A stretch of 64,000 bases of DNA, taken from contig OY740776.1 in NCBI GenBank assembly GCA_963513935.1, forward strand, positions 7,222,724 to 7,286,723, written 5' to 3'. Position 1 is the first letter of the stretch, and the number at the start of each line of letters is the position of its first letter. This stretch comes from Aphrophora alni. Lineage: Eukaryota; Arthropoda; Insecta; Hemiptera; Aphrophoridae. This document shows, in pieces, positions 9,172 to 23,645 of the stretch. Made by a program: the position numbers and the translations under genes. The notes beneath the pieces were generated by a model. That model made no database searches. It was given only the letters and a program-made list of their open reading frames with translations, and was not told the DNA's origin.

Positions 9172-12100
9172 GTAAGTTTGTGTTTATAAAGTGTAGCATT
9201 GGTAACCTGTGTGTTTGTCAAATCTGTGTGTGTTGGGAACTATCTACAAGACAGAAACACAGATCGGAGACACGGGTAAGTTTGTGTTTATACAGTGTAG
9301 CATTAATAGGCTGTGTGTTTGTCATATCTTTGGTTGTGACAAGGATTTGATCTGTGTTTGTTGGGAACTATCTACAAGACAGAAACACAGATCGGAGACA
9401 CGGGTAAGTTTATGTTTATACAGTGTAGTATTGGTAGGCTGTGTGTTTGTCATATCTGTGTTTGTTGCGAACTATCTACGAGACAGAAACACAGATCGGA
9501 GACACGGGTAAGTTTGTGTTTATACAGTGTAGCATTGGTAACCTGTGTGTTTGTCATATCTGTGTTTGTTGCGAACTATCTACGAGACAGAAACACAGAT
9601 CGGAGACACGGGTAAGTTTGTGTTTATACAGTGTAGCATTAATAGGCTGTGTGTTTGTCATATCTTTGGTTGTGACAAGGATTTGATCTGTGTTTGTTGG
9701 GAACTATCTACAAGACAGAAACACAGATCGGAGACACGGGTAAGTTTGTGTTTATACAGTGTAGCATTAATAGGCTGTGTGTTTGTCATATCTTTGGTTG
9801 TGACAAGGATTTGATCTGTGTTTGTTGGGAACTATCTACAAGACAGAAACACAGATCGGAGACACGGGTAAGTTTATGTTTATACAGTGTAGTATTGGTA
9901 GGCTGTGTGTTTGTCATATCTGTGTTTGTTGCGAACTATCTACGAGACAGAAACACAGATCGGAGACACGGGTAAGTTTGTGTTTATACAGTGTAGCATT
10001 AATAGGCTGTGTGTTTGTCATATCTTTGGTTGTGACAAGGATTTGATCTGTGTTTGTTGGGAACTATCTACAAGACAGAAACACAGATCGGAGACACGGG
10101 TAAGTTTGTGTTTATACAGTGTAGCATTAATAGGCTGTGTGTTTGTCATATCTTTGGTTGTGACAAGGATTTGATCTGTGTTTGTTGGGAACTATCTACA
10201 AGACAGAAACACAGATCGGAGACACGGGTAAGTTTATGTTTATACAGTGTAGTATTGGTAGGCTGTGTGTTTGTCATATCTGTGTTTGTTGCGAACTATC
10301 TACGAGACAGAAACACAGATCGGAGACACGGGTAAGTTTGTGTTTATACAGTGTAGCATTAATAGGCTGTGTGTTTGTCATATCTTTGGTTGTGACAAGG
10401 ATTTGATCTGTGTTTGTTGGGAACTATCTACAAGACAGAAACACAGATCGGAGACACGGGTAAGTTTGTGTTTATACAGTGTAGCATTAATAGGCTGTGT
10501 GTTTGTCATATCTTTGGTTGTGACAAGGATTTGATCTGTGTTTGTTGGGAACTATCTACAAGACAGAAACACAGATCGGAGACACGGGTAAGTTTATGTT
10601 TATACAGTGTAGTATTGGTAGGCTGTGTGTTTGTCATATCTGTGTTTGTTGGGAACTATCTACGAGACAGAAACACAGATCGGAGACACGGGTAAGTTTG
10701 TGTTTATACAGTGTAGCATTAATAGGCTGTGTGTTTGTCATATCTTTGGTTGTGACAAGGATTTGATCTGTGTTTGTTGGGAACTATCTACAAGACAGAA
10801 ACACAGATCGGAGACACGGGTAAGTTTGTGTTTATACAGTGTAGCATTAATAGGCTGTGTGTTTGTCATATCTTTGGTTGTGACAAGGATTTGATCTGTG
10901 TTTGTTGGGAACTATCTACAAGACAGAAACACAGATCGGAGACACGGGTAAGTTTATGTTTATACAGTGTAGTATTGGTAGGCTGTGTGTTTGTCATATC
11001 TGTGTTTGTTGCGAACTATCTACGAGACAGAAACACAGATCGGAGACACGGGTAAGTTTGTGTTTATACAGTGTAGCATTAATAGGCTGTGTGTTTGTCA
11101 TATCTTTGGTTGTGACAAGGATTTGATCTGTGTTTGTTGGGAACTATCTACAAGACAGAAACACAGATCGGAGACACGGGTAAGTTTGTGTTTATACAGT
11201 GTAGTATTGGTAGGCTGTGTGTTTGTCATATCTGTGTTTGTTGGGAACTATCTACGAGACAGAAACACAGATCGGAGACACGGGTAAGTTTGTGTTTATA
11301 CAGTGTAGCATTAATAGGCTGTGTGTTTGTCATATCTTTGGTTGTGACAAGGATTTGATCTGTGTTTGTTGGGAACTATCTACAAGACAGAAACACAGAT
11401 CGGAGACACGGGTAAGTTTATGTTTATACAGTGTAGTATTGGTAGGCTGTGTGTTTGTCATATCTGTGTTTGTTGGGAACTATCTACGAGACAGAAACAC
11501 AGATCGGAGACACGGGTAAGTTTGTGTTTATACAGTGTAGCATTAATAGGCTGTGTGTTTGTCATATCTTTGGTTGTGACAAGGATTTGATCTGTGTTTG
11601 TTGGGAACTATCTACAAGACAGAAACACAGATCGGAGACACGGGTAAGTTTGTGTTTATACAGTGTAGCATTAATAGGCTGTGTGTTTGTCATATCTTTG
11701 GTTGTGACAAGGATTTGATCTGTGTTTGTTGGGAACTATCTACAAGACAGAAACACAGATCGGAGACACGGGTAAGTTTGTGTTTATACAGTGTAGCATT
11801 AATAGGCTGTGTGTTTGTCATATCTTTGGTTGTGACAAGGATTTGATCTGTGTTTGTTGGGAACTATCTACAAGACAGAAACACAGATCGGAGACACGGG
11901 TAAGTTTATGTTTATACAGTGTAGTATTGGTAGGCTGTGTGTTTGTCATATCTGTGTTTGTTGGGAACTATCTACGAGACAGAAACACAGATCGGAGACA
12001 CGGGTAAGTTTGTGTTTATACAGTGTAGCATTAATAGGCTGTGTGTTTGTCATATCTTTGGTTGTGACAAGGATTTGATCTGTGTTTGTTGGGAACTATC

Positions 12101-15100
12101 TACAAGACAGAAACACAGATCGGAGACACGGGTAAGTTTGTGTTTATACAGTGTAGCATTAATAGGCTGTGTGTTTGTCATATCTTTGGTTGTGACAAGG
12201 ATTTGATCTGTGTTTGTTGGGAACTATCTACAAGACAGAAACACAGATCGGAGACACGGGTAAGTTTATGTTTATACAGTGTAGTATTGGTAGGCTGTGT
12301 GTTTGTCATATCTGTGTTTGTTGCGAACTATCTACGAGACAGAAACACAGATCGGAGACACGGGTAAGTTTGTGTTTATACAGTGTAGCATTAATAGGCT
12401 GTGTGTTTGTCATATCTTTGGTTGTGACAAGGATTTGATCTGTGTTTGTTGGGAACTATCTACAAGACAGAAACACAGATCGGAGACACGGGTAAGTTTG
12501 TGTTTATACAGTGTAGCATTAATAGGCTGTGTGTTTGTCATATCTTTGGTTGTGACAAGGATTTGATCTGTGTTTGTTGGGAACTATCTACAAGACAGAA
12601 ACACAGATCGGAGACACGGGTAAGTTTGTGTTTATACAGTGTAGCATTAATAGGCTGTGTGTTTGTCATATCTTTGGTTGTGACAAGGATTTGATCTGTG
12701 TTTGTTGGGAACTATCTACAAGACAGAAACACAGATCGGAGACACGGGTAAGTTTGTGTTTATACAGTGTAGCATTAATAGGCTGTGTGTTTGTCATATC
12801 TTTGGTTGTGACAAGGATTTGATCTGTGTTTGTTGGGAACTATCTACAAGACAGAAACACAGATCGGAGACACGGGTAAGTTTATGTTTATACAGTGTAG
12901 TATTGGTAGGCTGTGTGTTTGTCATATCTGTGTTTGTTGCGAACTATCTACAAGACAGAAACACAGATCGGAGACACGGGTAAGTTTGTGTTTATACAGT
13001 GTAGCATTAATAGGCTGTGTGTTTGTCATATCTTTGGTTGTGACAAGGATTTGATCTGTGTTTGTTGGGAACTATCTACAAGACAGAAACACAGATCGGA
13101 GACACGGGTAAGTTTGTGTTTATACAGTGTAGCATTAATAGGCTGTGTGTTTGTCATATCTTTGGTTGTGACAAGGATTTGATCTGTGTTTGTTGGGAAC
13201 TATCTACAAGACAGAAACACAGATCGGAGACACGGGTAAGTTTGTGTTTATACAGTGTAGCATTAATAGGCTGTGTGTTTGTCATATCTTTGGTTGTGAC
13301 AAGGATTTGATCTGTGTTTGTTGGGAACTATCTACAAGACAGAAACACAGATCGGAGACACGGGTAAGTTTGTGTTTATACAGTGTAGCATTAATAGGCT
13401 GTGTGTTTGTCATATCTTTGGTTGTGACAAGGATTTGATCTGTGTTTGTTGGGAACTATCTACAAGACAGAAACACAGATCGGAGACACGGGTAAGTTTA
13501 TGTTTATACAGTGTAGTATTGGTAGGCTGTGTGTTTGTCATATCTGTGTTTGTTGCGAACTATCTACAAGACAGAAACACAGATCGGAGACACGGGTAAG
13601 TTTGTGTTTATACAGTGTAGCATTAATAGGCTGTGTGTTTGTCATATCTTTGGTTGTGACAAGGATTTGATCTGTGTTTGTTGGGAACTATCTACAAGAC
13701 AGAAACACAGATCGGAGACACGGGTAAGTTTGTGTTTATACAGTGTAGCATTAATAGGCTGTGTGTTTGTCATATCTTTGGTTGTGACAAGGATTTGATC
13801 TGTGTTTGTTGGGAACTATCTACAAGACAGAAACACAGATCGGAGACACGGGTAAGTTTGTGTTTATACAGTGTAGCATTAATAGGCTGTGTGTTTGTCA
13901 TATCTTTGGTTGTGACAAGGATTTGATCTGTGTTTGTTGGGAACTATCTACAAGACAGAAACACAGATCGGAGACACGGGTAAGTTTGTGTTTATACAGT
14001 GTAGCATTAATAGGCTGTGTGTTTGTCATATCTTTGGTTGTGACAAGGATTTGATCTGTGTTTGTTGGGAACTATCTACAAGACAGAAACACAGATCGGA
14101 GACACGGGTAAGTTTATGTTTATACAGTGTAGTATTGGTAGGCTGTGTGTTTGTCATATCTGTGTTTGTTGCGAACTATCTACAAGACAGAAACACAGAT
14201 CGGAGACACGGGTAAGTTTGTGTTTATACAGTGTAGCATTAATAGGCTGTGTGTTTGTCATATCTTTGGTTGTGACAAGGATTTGATCTGTGTTTGTTGG
14301 GAACTATCTACAAGACAGAAACACAGATCGGAGACACGGGTAAGTTTGTGTTTATACAGTGTAGCATTAATAGGCTGTGTGTTTGTCATATCTTTGGTTG
14401 TGACAAGGATTTGATCTGTGTTTGTTGGGAACTATCTACAAGACAGAAACACAGATCGGAGACACGGGTAAGTTTATGTTTATACAGTGTAGTATTGGTA
14501 GGCTGTGTGTTTGTCATATCTGTGTTTGTTGCGAACTATCTACAAGACAGAAACACAGATCGGAGACACGGGTAAGTTTGTGTTTATACAGTGTAGCATT
14601 AATAGGCTGTGTGTTTGTCATATCTTTGGTTGTGACAAGGATTTGATCTGTGTTTGTTGGGAACTATCTACAAGACAGAAACACAGATCGGAGACACGGG
14701 TAAGTTTGTGTTTATACAGTGTAGCATTAATAGGCTGTGTGTTTGTCATATCTTTGGTTGTGACAAGGATTTGATCTGTGTTTGTTGGGAACTATCTACA
14801 AGACAGAAACACAGATCGGAGACACGGGTAAGTTTGTGTTTATACAGTGTAGCATTAATAGGCTGTGTGTTTGTCATATCTTTGGTTGTGACAAGGATTT
14901 GATCTGTGTTTGTTGGGAACTATCTACAAGACAGAAACACAGATCGGAGACACGGGTAAGTTTATGTTTATACAGTGTAGTATTGGTAGGCTGTGTGTTT
15001 GTCATATCTGTGTTTGTTGCGAACTATCTACAAGACAGAAACACAGATCGGAGACACGGGTAAGTTTGTGTTTATACAGTGTAGCATTAATAGGCTGTGT

Positions 15101-17515
15101 GTTTGTCATATCTTTGGTTGTGACAAGGATTTGATCTGTGTTTGTTGGGAACTATCTACAAGACAGAAACACAGATCGGAGACACGGGTAAGTTTGTGTT
15201 TATACAGTGTAGCATTAATAGGCTGTGTGTTTGTCATATCTTTGGTTGTGACAAGGATTTGATCTGTGTTTGTTGGGAACTATCTACAAGACAGAAACAC
15301 AGATCGGAGACACGGGTAAGTTTATGTTTATACAGTGTAGTATTGGTAGGCTGTGTGTTTGTCATATCTGTGTTTGTTGCGAACTATCTACAAGACAGAA
15401 ACACAGATCGGAGACACGGGTAAGTTTGTGTTTATACAGTGTAGCATTAATAGGCTGTGTGTTTGTCATATCTTTGGTTGTGACAAGGATTTGATCTGTG
15501 TTTGTTGGGAACTATCTACAAGACAGAAACACAGATCGGAGACACGGGTAAGTTTATGTTTATACAGTGTAGTATTGGTAGGCTGTGTGTTTGTCATATC
15601 TGTGTTTGTTGGGAACTATCTACAAGACAGAAACACAGATCGGAGACACGGGTAAGTTTGTGTTTATACAGTGTAGCATTAATAGGCTGTGTGTTTGTCA
15701 TATCTTTGGTTGTGACAAGGATTTGATCTGTGTTTGTTGGGAACTATCTACAAGACAGAAACACAGATCGGAGACACGGGTAAGTTTATGTTTATACAGT
15801 GTAGTATTGGTAGGCTGTGTGTTTGTCATATCTGTGTTTGTTGGGAACTATCTACGAGACAGAAACACAGATCGGAGACACGGGTAAGTTTGTGTTTATA
15901 CAGTGTAGCATTAATAGGCTGTGTGTTTGTCATATCTTTGGTTGTGACAAGGATTTGATCTGTGTTTGTTGGGAACTATCTACAAGACAGAAACACAGAT
16001 CGGAGACACGGGTAAGTTTGTGTTTATACAGTGTAGCATTAATAGGCTGTGTGTTTGTCATATCTTTGGTTGTGACAAGGATTTGATCTGTGTTTGTTGG
16101 GAACTATCTACAAGACAGAAACACAGATCGGAGACACGGGTAAGTTTATGTTTATACAGTGTAGTATTGGTAGGCTGTGTGTTTGTCATATCTGTGTTTG
16201 TTGCGAACTATCTACGAGACAGAAACACAGATCGGAGACACGGGTAAGTTTGTGTTTATACAGTGTAGCATTAATAGGCTGTGTGTTTGTCATATCTTTG
16301 GTTGTGACAAGGATTTGATCTGTGTTTGTTGGGAACTATCTACAAGACAGAAACACAGATCGGAGACACGGGTAAGTTTGTGTTTATACAGTGTAGCATT
16401 AATAGGCTGTGTGTTTGTCATATCTTTGGTTGTGACAAGGATTTGATCTGTGTTTGTTGCGAACTATCTACAAGACAGAAACACAGATCGGAGACACGGG
16501 TAAGTTTGTGTTTATACAGTGTAGCATTAATAGGCTGTGTGTTTGTCATATCTTTGGTTGTGACAAGGATTTGATCTGTGTTTGTTGGGAACTATCTACA
16601 AGACAGAAACACAGATCGGAGACACGGGTAAGTTTGTGTTTATACAGTGTAGCATTAATAGGCTGTGTGTTTGTCATATCTTTGGTTGTGACAAGGATTT
16701 GATCTGTGTTTGTTGCGAACTATCTACGAGACAGAAACACAGATCGGAGACACGGGTAAGTTTGTGTTTATACAGTGTAGCATTAATAGGCTGTGTGTTT
16801 GTCATATCTTTGGTTGTGACAAGGATTTGATCTGTGTTTGTTGGGAACTATCTACAAGACAGAAACACAGATCGGAGACACGGGTAAGTTTATGTTTATA
16901 CAGTGTAGTATTGGTAGGCTGTGTGTTTGTCATATCTGTGTTTGTTGCGAACTATCTACGAGACAGAAACACAGATCGGAGACACGGGTAAGTTTATGTT
17001 TATACAGTGTAGCATTGGTAAGCTGTGTATTTGTCATATCTGTGTTTGTTGCGAACTATCTACGAGACAGAAACACAGATCGGAGACACGGGTAAGTTTG
17101 TGTTTATACAGTGTAGCATTGGTAAGCTGTGTATTTGTCATATCTGTGTTTGTTGCGAACTATCTACGAGACAGAAAAACAGATCGGAGACACGGGTAAG
17201 TTTATGTTTATACAGTGTAGCATTGGTAACCTGTGTGTTTGTTGCGAACTATCTACGAGACAGAAACACAGATCGGAGACACGGGTAAGTTTATGTTTAT
17301 ACAGTGTAGTATTGGTAGGCTGTGTGTTTGTCATATCTGTGTTTGTTGCGAACTATCTACGAGACAGAAACACAGATCGGAGACACGGGTAAGTTTGTGT
17401 TTATACAGTGTAGCATTAATAGGCTGTGTGTTTGTCATATCTTTGGTTGTGACAAGGATTTGATCTGTGTGTGTTGCGAACTATCTACAAGACAGAAACA
17501 CAGATTGGCGACCGA
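9160..17515 (+). repeat. Splice-donor minisatellite, about 70 units of 104/128 bp
   Basis: Tandem array starting at the 3' end of the upstream exon. Each unit carries the last 12 exon bases plus donor (TCGGAGACACGG|GTAAGT). Two unit types alternate: 128 bp (about 44) and 104 bp (about 25, one shortened to about 89), differing by a 24-bp block containing GGTTGTGACAAGGATTTGAT. They form higher-order repeats of 232, 360, 488 and 616 bp. Copies are nearly identical, pointing to recent unequal exchange. The many overlapping frames of 70-100 codons here are shadows of the repeat. Both unit lengths equal 2 modulo 3. Confidence 0.97.
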
Positions 17516-18057
<542 letters not shown>

Positions 18058-18271
18058 TTCTCTTGTTTAATAATGAGGTATGTACAACACGATTTCATGA
18101 AATTTCTATATTAAATCGCAACACGGTAACAACTTCCTTGGGAACATTACCGTCAAATATGGCGAAGTCTCACAAAAAGAGGACTTGAAATCAAACTGTT
18201 TGTGCTGACGTCACCAAGGATGGTGTTTTATCGTATGACATATCCTATCAGACAATGACTGGAGACAGATA

Positions 18272-19036
18272 GTGGTGAAATGCATAGTGTACCAGTAAAC
18301 ATGTAAAACATTATTGATTGGTACACTGAATTTAATATTATATTAGATTTCTCGTGGTGAAATGCATAGTGTACCAGTAAACATGTAAAACATTATTGAT
18401 TGGTACACTGAATTTAATGTTACATTAGATTTCTCGTGGTGAAATGCATAGTGTACCAGTAAACATGTAAAACATTATTGATTGGTACACTGAATTTAAT
18501 GTTACATTAGATTTCTCGTGGTGAAATGCATAGTGTAACAGTAAACATGTAAAACATTATTGATTGGTACACTTAATTTAATATTATATTAGATTTCTCG
18601 TGGTGAAATGCATAGTGTACCAGTAAACATGTAAAACATTATTGATTGGTACACTGAATTTAATGTTACATTAGATTTCTCGTGGTGAAATGCATAGTGT
18701 ACCAGTAAACATGTAAAACATTATTGATTGGTACACTGAATTTAATGTTACATTAGATTTCTCGTGGTGAAATGCATAGTGTACCAGTAAACATGTAAAA
18801 CATTATTGATTGGTACACTGAATTTAATATTATATTAGATTTCTCGTGGTGAAATGCATAGTGTACCAGTAAACATGTAAAACATTATTGATTGGTATAC
18901 TGAATTTAATGTTACATTAGATTTCTCGTGGTGAAATGCATAGTGTAACAGTAAACATGTAAAACATTATTGATTGGTACACTGAATTTAATGTTATATT
19001 AGATTCCTCGTGGTGAAATGCATAGTGTACAATTGC
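18272..19036. repeat. 82-bp tandem array
   Basis: About nine copies of an 82-bp unit with GTGGTGAAATGCATAGTGTA, AACATGTAAAACATTATTG and TTAGATTTCTC. Two sub-variants (ATATTATATT versus ATGTTACATT, and GTACC versus GTAAC) are interspersed. TTGGTACACTGAAT next to AGTGTACCAG gives each unit local hairpin potential. Confidence 0.95.
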
Positions 19037-19221
19037 AGACATCAACATTGGTGACATTACAGTCTTCAATTATTTAAAACAATGTATTAATTATTGGAGT
19101 CCACATCTACCATATTGGTTTCTAGAGAAATTGCAACCATCCCTTCTTATTTTTGCCAAGAATGCTTTCGTATTTTTCTATTTCTCGTTTTATACTGTCA
19201 AATACTTTTTTTATTTATATA

Positions 19222-20192
19222 TACAGTGTGTAACAAAAGTGTCCCAAAAGTCCCGGACCGGTTCAACAACATGAAAACCAAAAACGATTTTTTATATTTG
19301 CCTTCTGGTGATAAACTACTTTTTGGTAATTGAGACATTTTTACCTGTCCCCCAAAAATAAGTGTTTTAGGAGCAACTCAATAATCTTAAATGGAAACCC
19401 CTACCGAGTGAACTCTCATATTAAAGAGCTTATTTAGTAAATTACAACTGTACAAACTAAAGGTAGATATCTTCCTCCTATCTAAAATTTTGGTTGTTTA
19501 AATATCTGAAACTGCTATTATACTTATTTTTTTCATTCACTCCTTTATCCCAAATTTAATGTTTCTATCTTCATTTTGTGGCCACGCTCGTGCTTACCTA
19601 CCGACGCCATTTTGAGAATCATTAAACGTGTAAATCGGTAAAAACACAGAGCACGATATTTTTGCTACTACAAAAAGTACCCTATACTTTGTACATAATA
19701 ATTTAAAAAATTACCCCTTCACAATAGATACACGGCAAACCCGCCAAACATTGATGCAGTTATGTTAGTATATACAGCCACTAGAAGGAGCAGGTGTATT
19801 GTATTTCTAAAATCCTTGTAAACAAATGTTTCTACCCTAATTTCTATGGCCACTATTGTGATTATGTACTGAAATAACGAACAATGACAGACAATGAAAT
19901 AAATAAAGAAAAATAGCTGTTTCAAATATTTGAACGCCTCCATTTTAGATAGGCAAGATATCGACCTCTAATTTGCACAGTTGTATTTTACTAAATAAGC
20001 CCTTTAACAGGAGGGGTCACTAGATGGAAGATTCTATTTAAGATTATTGAGTTGCCGCCAAAAATGGAGACAGGTAAAAATGTCCCCTTTGGCAATAAGT
20101 AGTTTATATCACCAGAAAGTACAAAATATAAAATATCTTTTTTGGTTTTCAAGTTATTGCACCGGTCCGGGACTTTTGGCACACACTGTATA
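19222..20192. mobile_element. Long inverted-repeat DNA element (about 970 bp)
   Basis: Arms of about 265 bp (19222-19490 and 19935-20192) are imperfect inverted copies. They share an outer end CAGTGTGTAACAAAAG / CACACACTG, then GTCCCGGACCGGT and ATAAACTACTT-type segments. The outer ends lie next to TATATA/TATATT, compatible with TA target preference. The interior shows no recognisable transposase, so it is probably non-autonomous. Confidence 0.8.
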
Positions 20193-20199
20193 TTAGCTG

Positions 20200-20779
<580 letters not shown>

Positions 20780-20814
20780 GTCCAATAAAATCAGACAGTT
20801 TTAAAAATAAAATA

Positions 20815-22480
20815 ACTTTGTAGGAAATAATAGTAACAATTTATTATAATAGTCAAAATATGTACATAGTTATGTCATTTTAATTTATGGAATATAACAT
20901 CATGTACGTGTTCCCTACCAATTTCCAAACATTTTTCTAATATTTTATGAAAATTTCCTCGGTGTATCATGGAAATTGGTATTGCAGCAACTTCATTCTT
21001 ACGGAGTTCTTTAAATCTGCAATGATGCGATGTTTTGTAAGATCCGGAGACTGGGGGAGGCCTTGCCACATCACCAAAACTTGAAATGAGATGCCCTGCA
21101 AACCGTCATTGATACATTTGCCGTGTGTACAGTCACTCCATCTTGTTGGTACCTTAAAGAGTCCATTTCTATTCCAAAACTAAAAAGGTTCTGAATCATT
21201 TCCACGTATCGTTCTTTATACACAGTAACTGTTGTACCATTTTGATTTTTAAAAAATATTAACGCACTGTTAGGAATACATTCAATTCAATTAAAGTTAT
21301 TAGGTTAAGTAAATTATGTTAGGAATAACTCATGTTAACAAAGCTCAGAATGACCCAACTATTATGAAAGAATTGAAAAAAATGTTGAAATGTTTGACTT
21401 GCAACGAAAGTAGAGCACCAGAAGCCACAATACATATTATAAGCAACCAGCACAATATGGAGGGGATCTTTTTGGAGCTTGGAAGATACACGGCCGCGTC
21501 GCGAGTCGTGGTGGAATAGATAGCCCAGGGAGCTTGATTCTTGGACGGAAGGACATAGCCCAGGAAGTCTGACTCTAGGACAGGGGGACAAAGGAGTAGT
21601 CCATAGCTCTACAAAGGTGAGCAAGCATTAATATATAAAGTCACCAGTAAAATCAGTAATTTCATATGTAAAAAAGAGCAAAAATAGTTGGAACACTTTT
21701 GGGCTTTGAGTAATGAATACGTAGTTTGAATATTGTTCATTTAATTGAATTCTTCTTTTTGTATTGTATTAAAGTATCAGGAAAATAGACATAAGTTTCA
21801 TGTCAATAATAAAATTAATTAGTATACTGAACCACTGATTTTTTATTAAAATTAAGAACCGTTCCTAACAGCCCAATAACTCCAAAAGCATTATATTTTG
21901 TTACTATGCAGAAATGGATTTCCATGGGATCCTCTCTTGACCAGTTTACGACAATTTTGAGTGTTTGCATTACCAGAAAGCTCAAAATGAGTTTCATCAA
22001 ACATTGAAAAATTGTTTCGATCAATAATCTTGACAAAAAATAAGATTCATGATTTGCAAGATTGAGTTTTTGTACAATTGCTAACTTTTAGGGTTGAAAA
22101 TTCAAATCAAGATGTAAAGTTCGTTGTCATTTTGTTTTACAAACTCCTAACTTGGCAGATTCATTCCTGGTTGATCTGTTTGGGCATTGTAGTACATATA
22201 AGTGCACATTTACGACATTGTCTAGAGAACTAGGTCTACCGCTTGGTTTCACTTTTAATGCAGATACACTATTTCTGAAATTGTCCACCTACTTTTTAAT
22301 AGTATTCCGACAAGGAACGAGGAACATGGGAATCGAAACAACCGTTGCGTAACAATTACAAACGCATTATTAAAAAAAAAACTTTGATAACAAAAGCAAA
22401 ATGTTGAATGTCCACGCTTCATGCTTACTGAAATGGCATCAGTTGTGTTCTTAATTGTTGCAGTCAACAGACTAAACAAA
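20815..22480 (-). pseudogene. Decayed IS630/Tc1-mariner-type transposase
   Basis: Reading the minus strand from 22480 gives, in changing frames: an N-terminal helix-turn-helix segment (TQRLFR), a GRP-like linker (KPSGRPSSLDN), first catalytic aspartate region FDETHFELSGNANTQNCR (about 22010-21960), then VFF-type strand, second aspartate region YQQDGVTVHTAN (about 21165-21130), LPQSPDLT (about 21050), and the family C-terminus EVAAIP...HKILEKCLEIGREH...VIFHK (ending about 20880). Order and spacing match full-length transposases of about 340 residues once the insertion at 21268-21873 is removed. Frameshifts and stops make it inactive. Confidence 0.85.
21268..21873. mobile_element. 606-bp insertion inside the transposase pseudogene
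   Basis: The transposase reading (GVIG | LIFFKNQNG) is split here by about 600 bp bounded by inverted 10-mers CTGTTAGGAA and TTCCTAACAG. The interior holds two direct copies of a segment with ATAGCCCAGG and CTTGATTCTTGGAC/CTGACTCTAGGAC (21520-21590) and no recognisable protein. It is probably a small non-autonomous element that inserted after the host transposon. Confidence 0.6.
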
Positions 22481-23135
22481 ATAACACCTGAGCAACAGCT
22501 GTTTAAAAATTGTCAGGTTTTATCAGACCACCCATTATATAAATATTTAAAAAAATATCTATTTCCAGGTGTACAAATTTCGAATTTAAAAACTCTCATC
22601 CTCATAAAATTATGACTGATAATTAGTGATCATGAAAAATAATTCTTAATATAATATTATTTAAACGGTATCAATTGAATGGTTAAGTTAGTACATGTTT
22701 GGAAAGGAATCAAAAAATAGAACCAAGTCGTAAATACACTGCATATTAGTCTACTCTAAATCCCTTCCCTTGTATAATTCATCTGTCCTCTTGGGGAAGT
22801 TTAAACCAGAAATTTGTGTTAATTCTTTCAATTATTGAAACGAAGTTAAAGTTTTAATTTCTTCTAACTTACGCAGTTAAAGTAAATCTTTTGAATTGTT
22901 CAACCTTTCAGATGTTGTAAGTTGTTTGTTGGTGGATGCATGAAATTCTCGATATTGTTTTATGTTAAAGTATAATGAAAAATATGCTTTATTTTAGAAA
23001 TTGTATCTCGTTTATAACGTATTACTTAATAACTGTTCGATTTTACTTAAACTGAAAATATTTAGAGGAATTCCGATCAAAAAACAACGATTAATTAAGC
23101 TACAGGTTTACTATTAAGGAATGGGTTTTATTTAA
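22481..23135. other. AT-rich non-coding stretch
   Basis: Nothing was recognised beyond possible 5' sequence of the decayed transposon. Confidence 0.4.
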
Positions 23136-23139
23136 AGAT

Positions 23140-23645
23140 ACAGTTTCATCAGCTGTTTTGTGTTGTTGATATTGCTGATTTATCCTGTATAACATTTATT
23201 TTTTACATAGATCATTCAATTCAAAATGAAATTGTTGATTTGTCCTGTGACATTTTTACATAGATCATTCAATTCAAAATGAAATTTTTGATTTGTCCTG
23301 TGACATTTTTACATAGATGATTCAATTCAAAGTAAAATTGCTGGTTTTTCCTGTACAACATTTTTACATAGATGATTCGAACCAAAATAAAATTACTGAT
23401 TTGGCCTGTACAGCATTTTTACATAGATGATTCAATTCAAAATAAAATTGTTGATTTTTCCTGTACAACATTTTTAAATAAATGATTCAATTCAAAATAA
23501 AATTTATGAGTTGTCCTGTAAAACTTTTTAAATAGATGATTTAATTCAAAATAAAATTGTTGATTTGTCCTGTACAACATTTTTACATAGATGATTCAAT
23601 TCAAAATAATATTAGTGATTCTAATAAACTATCACTCTCAAGTTA
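23140..23645. repeat. About 60-bp tandem array
   Basis: Eight or so diverged units of about 56-62 bp with GATTTGTCCTGT, ACATTTTTACATAGATGATT and CAATTCAAAATAAAATT. A single related unit, preceded by the same TTTCATCAGCTGT start, lies at 25650-25730, so the array and that copy share an origin. Confidence 0.85.

Noticed and set aside
9160..17515. CRISPR array
   Set aside because: The repeats are contiguous with no unique spacers, in eukaryotic intron context with no cas genes.
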